17,939 nt of DNA from Chloroflexota bacterium (GTDB taxonomy: Bacteria; Chloroflexota; Anaerolineae; Promineifilales; Promineifilaceae). The notes beneath the pieces were generated by a model. It made no database searches and was not told where the DNA came from. It saw only the letters and a list, made by a program, of their open reading frames with translations. The stretch is from assembly GCA_963169155.1 (NCBI GenBank), contig CAUJGI010000321.1, positions 1 to 17,939 of the forward strand. The letters run 5' to 3'. Made by a program: the position numbers and the translations under genes. The stretch's first letter is position 1. Every line of letters starts with the position of its first letter. Positions 7,181 to 15,462 of the stretch are shown piece after piece.

Positions 7181-7189
7181 TGTTATAAT
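7181..7189 (+). promoter_or_regulatory. Extended -10 promoter placing the start almost at the ATG
   Basis: TGTTATAAT is a perfect extended -10 element (TG at 7181-7182, TATAAT at 7184-7189). Transcription starting 6-8 bases later would leave only about 3-5 bases before the ATG at 7200, so the mRNA would be nearly leaderless. This agrees with the absence of a Shine-Dalgarno sequence. Confidence 0.65.
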
Positions 7190-7199
7190 CCGCGCCACT

Positions 7200-7745
7200 A
7201 TGAGCTTGCCAACCTTAGACACCCTCATTTCTTACCTGACCATCGTCGCGGCAATTATGGGCGCGCTGCTGGCGGCGCTGTGGCTCAGCCTGGTTATCTG
7301 GGCGTTTCGCGATATGCGAGCGCGTTCGCGGGACCCGTTTGCCCAGCTGCTGGCGGCCCTGCTGGTGGCGGCGCTGCCAGTGGTAGGCATTGTCATCTAC
7401 TTCATTTTGCGCCCGCCGGAAACGCTGGCGGAGGCGTATGAGCGGGCGCTAGAGGAAGAGGCGCTGCTGCAGGAGATTGAAGAACGGCCGCACTGCCCTG
7501 GCTGCTCCCGCGTGATCGATGACAAGTGGCTGCTGTGCCCCCACTGCCACACCCGCCTGAAAAAAGCGTGCCCCGACTGTAATTCATTGCTGGAACTCCA
7601 GTGGAATTTGTGCCCTTACTGCGGTAATCATGCGGTTGATCCGTATAAGGCTACCGTGGTGGATACGGCCGTCCCCGCCCCAGACCCGCTGCCCGAACCA
7701 GAAGCGCCGGAGGATGTGGAACCGGTTGGCGAAACGGAACTGTAA
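7200..7745 (+). CDS. Two-TM membrane protein with double zinc ribbon
   Basis: This 181-residue protein has two hydrophobic segments (about 9-36 and 48-70), then a short acidic helix (74-95). A double zinc ribbon follows, with four CxxC pairs at Cys99/102, 113/116, 124/127 and 138/141. The tail (150-181) is rich in Pro and Glu. The zinc ribbons would lie on the cytosolic side if the short positively charged segment between the membrane helices (RDMRARSRD) is inside. No enzymatic motif is visible; a regulatory or scaffolding role is inference. Start choice rests on the promoter position and the reading frame, as there is no ribosome-binding site. The ABC ATPase gene follows 70 bases later, so the three genes could form an operon. 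Confidence 0.85.
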   Translation: MSLPTLDTLISYLTIVAAIMGALLAALWLSLVIWAFRDMRARSRDPFAQLLAALLVAALPVVGIVIYFILRPPETLAEAYERALEEEALLQEIEERPHCPGCSRVIDDKWLLCPHCHTRLKKACPDCNSLLELQWNLCPYCGNHAVDPYKATVVDTAVPAPDPLPEPEAPEDVEPVGETEL

Positions 7746-7748
7746 TTC

Positions 7749-7806
7749 GGTAATTGTTGGCTGGCAAATTACCCAATTACTCAATTACCTCATTACCCAC
7801 TTACTT
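7749..7806. repeat. Degenerate AATTACC phrase repeat between the zinc-ribbon and ABC genes
   Basis: After GGTAATTG (7749-7756), five imperfect 8-9 base units follow (7767-7806): AATTACCC, AATTACTC, AATTACCTC, ATTACCCAC and TTACTTTTG. The first unit is the complement of the GGTAATT arm, so a hairpin is possible. The block occupies most of the 70-base gap directly before the ATPase start and leaves room only for a weak GAG ribosome-binding site. Confidence 0.65.
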
Positions 7807-7815
7807 TTGAGTGCC

Positions 7816-8751
7816 ATGTCACAATCTTTTGCCATTCAACTAGACAACGTGAGCAAAACGTTTGGCCGCGGCCGCAAGCGGGTGGAGGCGGTGCGCCAGC
7901 TGAGCCTGGCGGTAAACACCGGGCAGGTGTTTGGCTTTTTGGGGCCGAATGGTGCGGGCAAAAGCAGTACCATTCGCATGATGTTGGATTTGATACGGCC
8001 GTCTAGCGGAAACATTTTGCTGTACGGCCGTTCCGTCCAGAACAACCCGGCGCTCATGCGGCGGGTCGGCGCGCTGGTGGAAGGCGCGGCGTTTTACGAT
8101 TTCCTCACCGGGCGCAAAAATCTGGAAATTTTGGCGCGCACGGGCGACTGCTACGATGCCAACCGCATTCAAACGTTGCTGGCGCAGGTGGGCATGGCCG
8201 ACCGGGCCGACCGCAAGGTGCAGGGGTACTCCACGGGCATGAAGCAGCGCTTGGGGCTGGCGGCGGCACTCCTCAACGACCCTGACCTGGTGATTTTGGA
8301 CGAACCGACCAATGGGCTGGACCCGGCAGGCATTCAGGATGTGCGCCACTTTATTCGCGACCTGGCTGAGAAGCAGGGCAAGACAATCTTTTTGTCCAGC
8401 CATTTGCTGAGCGAGGTAGAGCAGGTGTGTGATCAGGTGGGCATCATTCACAACGGCCGTCTGGTGCAAACGGGCAGCGTGGCGAAACTGCTTTCGGCGC
8501 AGGCCATCATCCGGCTGGAGGTAGCGCCAGTGGATCGGGCGATGGGGCTGCTGCTGCCGCGTTGGGGGGTGACGGCAAACGGCCGTTGGCTGGAGGTGCA
8601 GGCCGCTCGTGAAGATGTGCCGGAAATGGTGCAGCAGCTGGTGGCCGCTGAGGTACAGATTTTCCAGGTGGTGGTGCAGCAGCAAAGTTTGGAGGCGCTG
8701 TTTCTGGCGGCAACGGCCGTTGCCAGCGCGGCGGAGACGGCCCATGCGTAG
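7816..8751 (+). CDS. ABC transporter ATP-binding protein (ABC-2 / BcrA type)
   Basis: This 311-residue ATPase drives the permease encoded next to it. Walker A GPNGAGKSS is at 43-51, the signature YSTGMKQR at 138-145, Walker B LVILDEP at 158-164 and the switch His at 196, so it should be active. The C-terminal ~90 residues form the variable extension seen in exporters of the bacitracin/lantibiotic-resistance and drug-export class. The start ATG at 7816 begins the family's usual N terminus; an in-frame ATG at 7630 lies inside the previous gene and would add an unrelated Arg-rich tail. The stop overlaps the permease start by 8 bases, which implies translational coupling. The exported substrate cannot be told from sequence. 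Confidence 0.95.
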   Translation: MSQSFAIQLDNVSKTFGRGRKRVEAVRQLSLAVNTGQVFGFLGPNGAGKSSTIRMMLDLIRPSSGNILLYGRSVQNNPALMRRVGALVEGAAFYDFLTGRKNLEILARTGDCYDANRIQTLLAQVGMADRADRKVQGYSTGMKQRLGLAAALLNDPDLVILDEPTNGLDPAGIQDVRHFIRDLAEKQGKTIFLSSHLLSEVEQVCDQVGIIHNGRLVQTGSVAKLLSAQAIIRLEVAPVDRAMGLLLPRWGVTANGRWLEVQAAREDVPEMVQQLVAAEVQIFQVVVQQQSLEALFLAATAVASAAETAHA

Positions 8752-9631
8752 CGCGTTTGCCGCCGAGTGGCGTAAGCTGGTGGGCCACCATAAGGCCATT
8801 GCCTTCCTCGTCTGGATTTACCCGATTGGCGCGCTCATGATTGTGCTGCTGATCCAGATTTTACCCGCGCTGCTGCTGGAACCCGTGCGTGAAATGATGG
8901 CTGCCGAGCCGATCGATTGGACCGAAGATTTGTTGTCGGTATGGAACGCCATGAACGGGTTTCCCGGGGGCACCTTTTTGCGCATGCCGTTTATTGCGTT
9001 TATTGCCATTGCTTTTGCGGGCGAATATCAGTGGGGCACCTGGAAAAACATCGTGCCGCGCCAGTCGCGTGTGGCGCTGGTGTTGGCCAAGTTTTTGGTA
9101 CTGGGGACACTTATTTTGCTGGCGCTGCTGCTCACGTCGCTGGTGCTGGCGGGGGGCGGCGCGTTACGAGCTGCGCTCTTCGCCATTCCCTTTGGCCCGG
9201 CGTTAGCCGATCTGGAGGTGGCCTCTTTTTTGCGGGGCGTTGGGCTGCAGGTGTTGGTGACGTTTGCCAACACGCTGATTGTGGCTTCTTACGCAGCGCT
9301 GATTGCCATGTACAGCCGCTCCATTATTGCCAGCCTGCTCCTGAGCGTGGGGGTGGGTATTTTAGAATTCGCTTCCTCTTTGCTGCTGCTGATTGTGAGC
9401 CAGGCGCTGCAACGGCCGAATCTGGTCAACATCATCGTGGCGCTGCCGACGTACAACCTGGACAATGTGCGCAGTTGGGTGGTGGAGGGAGTGGGGTCAA
9501 CGTTTGGCGGCTTTCCGGGCTTTACGGCCGTTCCACCGCTGTGGCTGTCGGTGGTGATTGTGCTGTTGTGGTTGGGGGGATTGTTGGGGGGAACGGCCGT
9601 GCTTTTCCGCCGTCAGGATATCAACAGCTAG
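8744..9631 (+). CDS. ABC-2 type exporter permease
   Basis: This 295-residue integral membrane protein has about six hydrophobic segments (residues near 19-45, 80-93, 113-138, 168-190, 197-221 and 266-290). The stretch EYQWGTWKNIVPRQS, just after the second segment and followed by ...LAKFLVLG, is the hallmark of ABC-2 permeases. It pairs with the ATPase upstream, whose stop codon it overlaps. The ATG at 8744 gives the normal length, whereas an in-frame ATG at 8609 would add 45 Arg/Trp-rich residues that are only a shadow of the ATPase gene. GGAG lies about 8 bases upstream. Likely roles by family are export of a lipid, peptide or drug; the substrate is unknown. Confidence 0.93.
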   Translation: MRSAFAAEWRKLVGHHKAIAFLVWIYPIGALMIVLLIQILPALLLEPVREMMAAEPIDWTEDLLSVWNAMNGFPGGTFLRMPFIAFIAIAFAGEYQWGTWKNIVPRQSRVALVLAKFLVLGTLILLALLLTSLVLAGGGALRAALFAIPFGPALADLEVASFLRGVGLQVLVTFANTLIVASYAALIAMYSRSIIASLLLSVGVGILEFASSLLLLIVSQALQRPNLVNIIVALPTYNLDNVRSWVVEGVGSTFGGFPGFTAVPPLWLSVVIVLLWLGGLLGGTAVLFRRQDINS

Positions 9632-9638
9632 AGGTTAG

Positions 9639-9696
9639 ATTTCCCCGGAAACTGTTTAAAAGAAGGGCTTTACCATCAGTAAGTTTCCGGGGAAAT
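9639..9696. repeat. Palindromic intergenic element, copy 2
   Basis: Fifteen-base arms ATTTCCCCGGAAACT (9639-9653) and AGTTTCCGGGGAAAT (9682-9696) are exact complements around a 28-base loop. The inner 11 bases of both arms are identical to those of the element at 3388-3435. It fills the 77-base gap between the convergent permease and TerC genes and may act as a transcription barrier for both, but neither side has a strong T-run. Confidence 0.8.
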
Positions 9697-9708
9697 GTTT
9701 GTCTTTAG

Positions 9709-10488
9709 TTAGTCGCCACCTTCTGGCAGGGTGGGCTGGTTGTGCAGCTTAACCGGCTGGCTTTCTTTGCTCTTTAAGCGCAGCTGCAAGAAGTCCACAA
9801 TCACCGAGAAAGCCATGGCGAAGTAGATGTAATTCTTCAGGTGCAAATCTTCGGCCGCTTCGTGTGCCCAGCCTTCAATCACCAGCATCGAGCCAATGAG
9901 AATGAGGAACGACAGCGCCAAAATCTTCATCGACGGATGGCGCTCAATGAAGGCGCTCACCTGGCCAGAGAAGATCACCATGATGACGGCCGCCAGAACA
10001 ATGGCGGTAATCATGACGGGCAAGGAGTTGGAAATGCCAACGGCCGTAATCACCGAATCCAGCGAGAACACCACATCAATCAGCAGCACCTGGGCAATCA
10101 TGCTGGAGAGCGTCAACCTGCCTTCCTTCAGGGAATGCGTACCGTGCTCTTCGATGTCCAACTTTTCATGAATCTCGTAGGTGCTTTTGCCAATCAGAAA
10201 CATGCCGCCCAGCAGCAGCACCAGGTCTTTGCCAGAAATGTGGTTACCTACGATGGTGAGCAGATGGGTACCTTCCAGCCGCTGCACCCAGGTGATGGCC
10301 AGCAGCAAGATGATGCGGCTGATAACGGCAAAAGCAATGCCCATCTGGCGTCCCTGTTTTTGCTGGTGGGCGGGAAGTTTGCCAGACAAAATCGAGATAA
10401 AGATCACGTTGTCGATGCCCAGCACTGTTTCCAGCGCCAGTAAGGTTAAAAATGCCACAAAGTTTTGAGCGGTAAATAAGTCAGCCAT
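9709..10488 (-). CDS. TerC-family integral membrane protein
   Basis: This 259-residue inner-membrane protein belongs to the TerC/YgdQ/YoaE family, whose members are linked to tellurite resistance and, in some bacteria, to manganese export that loads secreted metalloenzymes. About seven hydrophobic segments are visible. The two signature acidic motifs are present and intact: ETVLGIDN at 20-27 (Glu20, Asp26) and IDVVFSLDS at 137-145 (Asp138, Asp144). The length fits the short single-domain subgroup without the CBS or CorC C-terminal extension. GAGGG 6 bases before the ATG supports the start. It is downstream of ppk2 on the same strand with a 158-base gap and is probably a separate unit. Metal specificity is not readable from the sequence. 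Confidence 0.94.
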   Translation of the reverse strand: MADLFTAQNFVAFLTLLALETVLGIDNVIFISILSGKLPAHQQKQGRQMGIAFAVISRIILLLAITWVQRLEGTHLLTIVGNHISGKDLVLLLGGMFLIGKSTYEIHEKLDIEEHGTHSLKEGRLTLSSMIAQVLLIDVVFSLDSVITAVGISNSLPVMITAIVLAAVIMVIFSGQVSAFIERHPSMKILALSFLILIGSMLVIEGWAHEAAEDLHLKNYIYFAMAFSVIVDFLQLRLKSKESQPVKLHNQPTLPEGGD

Positions 10489-10566
10489 GTCTTTCCCTCA
10501 AGAAATAGTTGTAAAAAGTTGGAGAATGATGCCATTGAGACGGCCGTCTGTCAATGCAGCCGAACT

Positions 10567-10596
10567 AAAATAATGACAAAAGCACCAAGAAACCAA
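10567..10596 (-). promoter_or_regulatory. Weak candidate promoter for the TerC gene
   Basis: On the minus strand TTGGTT (10596-10591) and TATTTT (10572-10567) are 18 bases apart. Both boxes match the consensus at 4-5 positions. It would give an 80-base leader containing an ACGGCCGT copy (10540-10547). The gap also carries loose ACAAAG-type phrase repeats between 10590 and 10646. Confidence 0.3.
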
Positions 10597-10646
10597 GCCG
10601 CAAACTTTTGCTTTGTCTCTCTCTCCTTTGTCCCTTTGTATAAAAC

Positions 10647-11450
10647 CTACTCAATGACAACCTCATCCAGGTTTTCCCCCGCCTCTGGAAACTGCGGATT
10701 CATGTCGCGCAGCGTGTGCACAATGGTGCGCATGATGGCCAGGTTGCGGTACCACTTCTGGTTCGCCGGGATGACGTACCACGGTGCCCATTCGGTGGTG
10801 CATTCCCGCAGCATTTCTTCGTAAGCCGCCATGTAGTCGGGCCAGAATTTGCGCTTTTCTAAATCCTCCTGCGAGAATTTCCAATGCTTTTCCGGGTCAT
10901 CCAGCCGGGCCTGGAAGCGCTCTTTCTGCTCATCGGCGGAAATATGCAGATAGAACTTTAGGATGCGCGTGCCGCTATCGTGCAGCAGCTTCTCGAACTG
11001 GTTAATTTGCGCATAGCGGGGCCGCCAGACTGATTCGGGTACCAGGTTGTGTACGCGCACCACCAGAACATCTTCGTAGTGGGAGCGGTTAAAGACGCCC
11101 ATCATGCCCCGCGCGGGCACCACTTTGTGAATGCGCCACAAAAAGTCGTGGGCCAGCTCTTCTTTGGAGGGTGCTTTGAAGGAGTGCACCCGCACGCCCT
11201 GGGGATTCACCCCCTTGAGCACATTGCGGATAGCGCCGTCCTTGCCGCCCCCATCCATCGCCTGGAAGACGATGAGCAGCTTTTGTTTGTCTTCAGCATA
11301 CAGCCGCTCCTGCAAGGCGACGAACTCATTACGCAGGGCTTTAAATTCGGTTTCGGCCTCATCGCGGTTGGGATGGAACTGTTTGCCGTCGGTGGGAAGG
11401 TCTTGAAGTTGGAACGGCCGTTGCCAATCGAGCCGGTGTGTCTGGGGCAT
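10647..11450 (-). CDS. ppk2: Polyphosphate kinase 2, class III type (polyP:AMP/ADP phosphotransferase)
   Basis: This 267-residue cytosolic enzyme transfers phosphate from polyphosphate to AMP and ADP, regenerating ATP. The Walker A-like loop AMDGGGKDG is at 64-72, the lid motif NRSHYEDVLVVRVH at 121-134, and APWYVIPA plus the C-terminal ending VVIE follow the pattern of class III PPK2 enzymes such as that of Meiothermus ruber. Class assignment rests on overall motif resemblance, not on an alignment. The start at 11450 is chosen because AGGAG lies a few bases upstream; a longer in-frame start at 11546 adds 32 hydrophobic and basic residues without a ribosome-binding site. The gene is upstream of TerC on the same strand. 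It could recycle the AMP released by the acetyl-CoA synthetase encoded further right. Confidence 0.94.
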   Translation of the reverse strand: MPQTHRLDWQRPFQLQDLPTDGKQFHPNRDEAETEFKALRNEFVALQERLYAEDKQKLLIVFQAMDGGGKDGAIRNVLKGVNPQGVRVHSFKAPSKEELAHDFLWRIHKVVPARGMMGVFNRSHYEDVLVVRVHNLVPESVWRPRYAQINQFEKLLHDSGTRILKFYLHISADEQKERFQARLDDPEKHWKFSQEDLEKRKFWPDYMAAYEEMLRECTTEWAPWYVIPANQKWYRNLAIMRTIVHTLRDMNPQFPEAGENLDEVVIE

Positions 11451-11546
11451 AGGTGCTCCTTTTTTGAGTTTGGTACCAAAGTTATCAGGCGCGTACTTTA
11501 ACCAAAAAAAGGGTAATTGAAAAGCAAAACCGGACCCTGAGCACAA

Positions 11547-11662
11547 AAAGGGTGGTTGTATCTCATGTAAAGACGCAACGGGAATAAATTTTGCTTTTGT
11601 GTCTTTGCGTGGGCAATTTGCCTGTAGGGGAGGAACGGCCGTATCCAGGCTTGTGGCGCGTG
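11547..11662. other. Gap with AAAGACGCAA-type phrase repeat
   Basis: This gap follows the sensor-kinase stop on the minus strand. It holds AAAGACGCAA (near 11570-11579) facing GTGTCTTTGCGT (near 11600-11611), a shifted inverted phrase, plus one ACGGCCGT (11635-11642). No strong terminator is visible for the large kinase gene, so its transcript may read into ppk2. Confidence 0.45.
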
Positions 11663-14600
11663 TTACGGCACCTTAGCCGCGGTGAGCCTGGCGCGCTGCA
11701 GCAGCCCGTTAGGTCGGAAAACGGCCAGCGTCAGGCCGAAGGTGGTGCCTTGCGGGCTGGAGTCCAGAATTTCGATCTTTTCACCGTGGTTGTCTTGCAC
11801 CATTTTGCAGAACGCCAGCCCCAGGCCGTTGCCCCGCTCTTTCTGGTCGCCGGTGGCAAACTTTTGGAAGAGGTGAGGGCGAATGGCGTCGGGGATACCG
11901 CCGCCCGTGTCGGTGATGGTGAGCTGGAGCGGTTCGTTGGCGGCGGAACGGCCGTTGCTCACTCCCACCGTCACTTTGCCGCCCACTGGCGTAAACTTCA
12001 GGGCATTGCCCACCAGATTTTGCAGCACGCGGGCCATCAGCTTGCGGTCGGCCCACGCCTGCGGCAGCTGGCGCGGCAGGCGCATTTCCAGGGCAATCCG
12101 TTTTTCTGTGGCAATGGCCGACTGCGTTTCCAGCACTTCGTCAACCAGTTCACGCAGGTCAAACGCTTCCTGGGTAAGCGGCATCTTACCGCTTTCCAGC
12201 TGGCTGATGTCCAGAATCTGGTTTACCAGGTCCAACGTGCGGTCGGTAATCGCTGCTGCCCGCTGTACCAACCCCATGCTTTTTTCAGACAGTTCCTTCT
12301 GGGCCGTCATGGCCAACAGATCCAGCGAGATTTTGGTGGCGCCGATCGGGTTGCGCAGGTCGTGGACCATCGTGTGGGTCAGATCGTCGCGCATCCGCTC
12401 CAGCAAGCGCTCGTCGGTGATGTCGCGCAGCAGCAGCAGGTGGCCAACGGCCTGGTTATCGGCATTCACCAGCAGGTTCTGCCAGTGGATGATTTTTTCG
12501 CCAAGCTTAAATTCGCCGGTTTTCAGGTCTTGACCAGCGGGAATAATCTGCATGGAGCGCACCACTTGCGAATAGCTTTCCATCAGATGGCTCAAAATTT
12601 CAGATAGCGTACGACCGATCCACGCCGGTGCGCCTTCAAACTGCTGCTGGAGCATCTTTAGCGCCGTGTCGTTCACGATCAAAATGCGCCGGTTGGTGCC
12701 TACCAGGATAATGCCATCGCGGCTGGACTGGATCAGGGCGGTCAATCGGCCCTGCTCTTCGTTGATCGCCTGGAACAGGTTGGCATTTTCGATGGCGATG
12801 GCGGCGTGTTGGGCAATGGTGCGGGCCAGGCTGATTTCTTTTTGGGTAAATTCCTGGCTGTCGCGGCTGTTCCACAGCTCAGCAAAGGCGATGGTTTTGT
12901 GCCCCACGTGCAGGGGCAGCGTTAGCATGGGGTTGGTTTCGTTTTGGTGCGCCGCGCCATTTTTGCCGTTGGCGGCGGCCTTAAAAATGAGGGTACCTTT
13001 TAGCTTATCGGTCAGGTGTTTGGTGTCGATTTGCTGCCGCCACTTTTCGCACTGAGTGCGTTCTTCCTTGGTGGCATCCGGCGCGTGGAAGCGGGCCAGC
13101 ACCTCAGAGCGTTTGGTATCTGGTTCGTACCGATGGATGAGCACGCTGGTGGCGTTGATGGCTTCGCCCATTTGCTGGGCCAGCTGGTGTAGCAGGGTGG
13201 GCAGGTCCAGCGTGGAGGTGATGGCGGCCACGGCCTGGCGGATGGCGGTTTGTTCGCGGAGCTGCAGCTTGGTCTGGTTGTGCAGCCGGGCGTTGCTCCA
13301 GGCCAGGGCAATGGCTTCGGCCAACGATTCGGCCAGCCAGGTTTCTTCGGTGTTGAAGACGGCCGTTTTCCCATCTTGCGCCACCAATATCCCCAGCTTC
13401 TCCTTTTTGTAAACCATGGGCACGGCAATCATGCTGCTTAGCGGCAAGACGGTTTCCCCACGGGCCAGGCGCATATTTGCGATGTTCTGCGTTTCACTGG
13501 AATGGAACGCCTGGCTGACAATTTCCTGGGTCTGTTTGGACTGGGCTATCGTTGCCAGCAGTTTGCCGTTTTTGAAGGTAGAGGCCGCAATGCTAAACGC
13601 CGTCTGGCTTTCATCCGGCACAAAAATGTGAACCGCTTTCCAGGCAATGTGGCGTTGGATCACGTTCACCGTGTTCTGGATAAAGGTTTGCGAATCCAGG
13701 TGCAGGTTGATCTGACGCAGCACTTCGTACAGCGTTTTCTGTTGGGCGGCGTGCTGCATTTCCAGTTCATACATCCGCACATTTTCCAAACCCAGGGCGA
13801 TCTGGCTGGTGGCGGCGCTGAGGATGTCGGCGGCTTCTGGTTGGAAGAAGTTTGCCTGGGAATGTTCTAACGTGAGGATGCCAATGAGGTGCTCTTTATG
13901 GACGATGGGAATGGCCAATACCGAAAGCGGGTTCAGCAACCATTCCGGCGTGCGCACCCAGCGTGGATCTTCGCGGGTGTCGGGAATGATGACCAGTTTT
14001 TGGTTTTCGACCATCCAGCCCAGCATCCCTTGGGTACTGATTTGCTGCAAAAAGCGCTTTAGCTCGGCGCTGGGCATTACCTCGCTGGTGAAGTAGGCGT
14101 TGGTCAGCTCCTTGTGCTCATTGAGAATAAACAGGCTGCCGTTTTCCGCCTGGGCCAATACGGCCGTCGTGTTGAGGGCGTTTTGGAAGCGGACGCGTGG
14201 ATTGTGCCCTTCGGCCAATGCTTTGGCAATTTTGGCAATGCCTTCAAATAGCGATTTTTGCTGGGCCAGCTCTTTTTCCGTCTCCTTGCGCTCAGAAATG
14301 TCGCGGAAGGAAACGATCCAGGCGCGGGTGACGCCAAAATCATCTTTTACTTTGGAGAGGTCGACATCGTAGGAACGGCCGTTAAACGTCAAATCGAAAA
14401 CCGAGGCGCTTGTCGCATTAATCACCCGCTGGTAGCAGGCCACCAGGTCTGGTTCTTTGCGAATGACGGCGATGAGATGTTTGCCGATGACGGCCTCGGC
14501 TTCCCGGTCCAAAATGCGGCAGGCGGCCGGGTTGATGTCGATGATGCGCTGCTGATTGTCCAGCACAACCAGCCCATCTTTAATGCTGCTAACGGCCGTT

Positions 14601-15328
14601 TGCCGGGCAACCGGGTTGATGTCAAACAATTCCAGCCGGTAAATGCCCCACGCCAGAAAAAAGCCGCTTACGGAAAACGCGTAAGGCGTCAGGTCCAGGC
14701 CGGGAATCGGCACCCAATCGAACAGATACGCCAGATTGCCCAGCAGCGGCATGAGCGGCAAGAAGGCCAGCAGCCGCACCCGCCAGTGGTGGTAGCGGTG
14801 AATGTTGTTCAGGTACAAAATTAAAACGATGGAGCCAATTACCATGCACAGCTGGGCAAAGACGTTATACACCCAGAACCAGAGTCCGTGCCCCAGCTGA
14901 AGGATGTCGATGACGCTGGAGCTGTCGAGCGTCACGCTGGACCAGACCAGCCCATGCCACTCGTTGGTAAAGGCCAGCAGCAGGGTCAGCACCGGAATCA
15001 CGGCCAGCCAGTAAAGGCGCTGGCGGGTAATCAGGCGCTGATAACCGGCAAATTGCAGGGCAAAGGTGAGCCAGAAGAAGGGAACGGCCGTAATCCCCAC
15101 ATACTGCACCTTGGCCAACAGCAGCTTCGTCGACAGCGCTGGTAAGACAAGCTCGGCGGCGTAACCAAAGGTCCAGATAAACAAGGCCACTAACAACAGC
15201 GTAATTTCAATCGTCCAGCGTGCTGTGTGCCGCCGTGACCAGATAAAAGCAGCAACAGCGGCCATCGAAAGGCCAATAAACACGAGCGGCAGGATAACAG
15301 AAAAATGGGTGAACGAAATTGGGTACAT
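11663..15328 (-). CDS. Large membrane sensor histidine kinase: 7TM-PAS-GAF-GAF-GAF-PAS-HisKA-HATPase
   Basis: This 1221-residue protein has an N-terminal block of seven hydrophobic helices (about 8-232), as in the HisK N-terminal 7TM family. It is followed by a PAS domain (243-345), three GAF domains (about 355-515, 530-685 and 690-850) and a second PAS domain (860-975). The HisKA domain (980-1045) has His989 in HDLRNP. The HATPase domain (1095-1205) has N box QNLVGNALKFTP (1103-1114), G1 DTGGGIP (1140-1146) and G2 GNGLGLAF (1167-1174). The catalytic motifs are complete. There is no receiver domain, so a separate response regulator is needed and none is nearby. I chose the ATG at 15328 because it begins directly before the first membrane helix; a GTG 75 bases upstream would add 25 residues that do not look membrane-related. 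Neither start has a good ribosome-binding site, so the start is uncertain. Confidence 0.93.
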   Translation of the reverse strand: MYPISFTHFSVILPLVFIGLSMAAVAAFIWSRRHTARWTIEITLLLVALFIWTFGYAAELVLPALSTKLLLAKVQYVGITAVPFFWLTFALQFAGYQRLITRQRLYWLAVIPVLTLLLAFTNEWHGLVWSSVTLDSSSVIDILQLGHGLWFWVYNVFAQLCMVIGSIVLILYLNNIHRYHHWRVRLLAFLPLMPLLGNLAYLFDWVPIPGLDLTPYAFSVSGFFLAWGIYRLELFDINPVARQTAVSSIKDGLVVLDNQQRIIDINPAACRILDREAEAVIGKHLIAVIRKEPDLVACYQRVINATSASVFDLTFNGRSYDVDLSKVKDDFGVTRAWIVSFRDISERKETEKELAQQKSLFEGIAKIAKALAEGHNPRVRFQNALNTTAVLAQAENGSLFILNEHKELTNAYFTSEVMPSAELKRFLQQISTQGMLGWMVENQKLVIIPDTREDPRWVRTPEWLLNPLSVLAIPIVHKEHLIGILTLEHSQANFFQPEAADILSAATSQIALGLENVRMYELEMQHAAQQKTLYEVLRQINLHLDSQTFIQNTVNVIQRHIAWKAVHIFVPDESQTAFSIAASTFKNGKLLATIAQSKQTQEIVSQAFHSSETQNIANMRLARGETVLPLSSMIAVPMVYKKEKLGILVAQDGKTAVFNTEETWLAESLAEAIALAWSNARLHNQTKLQLREQTAIRQAVAAITSTLDLPTLLHQLAQQMGEAINATSVLIHRYEPDTKRSEVLARFHAPDATKEERTQCEKWRQQIDTKHLTDKLKGTLIFKAAANGKNGAAHQNETNPMLTLPLHVGHKTIAFAELWNSRDSQEFTQKEISLARTIAQHAAIAIENANLFQAINEEQGRLTALIQSSRDGIILVGTNRRILIVNDTALKMLQQQFEGAPAWIGRTLSEILSHLMESYSQVVRSMQIIPAGQDLKTGEFKLGEKIIHWQNLLVNADNQAVGHLLLLRDITDERLLERMRDDLTHTMVHDLRNPIGATKISLDLLAMTAQKELSEKSMGLVQRAAAITDRTLDLVNQILDISQLESGKMPLTQEAFDLRELVDEVLETQSAIATEKRIALEMRLPRQLPQAWADRKLMARVLQNLVGNALKFTPVGGKVTVGVSNGRSAANEPLQLTITDTGGGIPDAIRPHLFQKFATGDQKERGNGLGLAFCKMVQDNHGEKIEILDSSPQGTTFGLTLAVFRPNGLLQRARLTAAKVP

Positions 15329-15462
15329 TACAATCAATTCATCAGTTTGTGTCAGGTACGCCACTGATAAGCACAAGCGTCGCCAAAAGCAGTGGGCAGA
15401 CACAAAGATGGTAACAAATTACACCCCACCATCAAATGAGACATTCCAGCTAACAGCTTGGT

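Noticed and set aside
5381..7806. Phrase repeats considered as a CRISPR array
   Set aside because: Units are short, contiguous and degenerate, with no spacers of uniform length and no cas genes.
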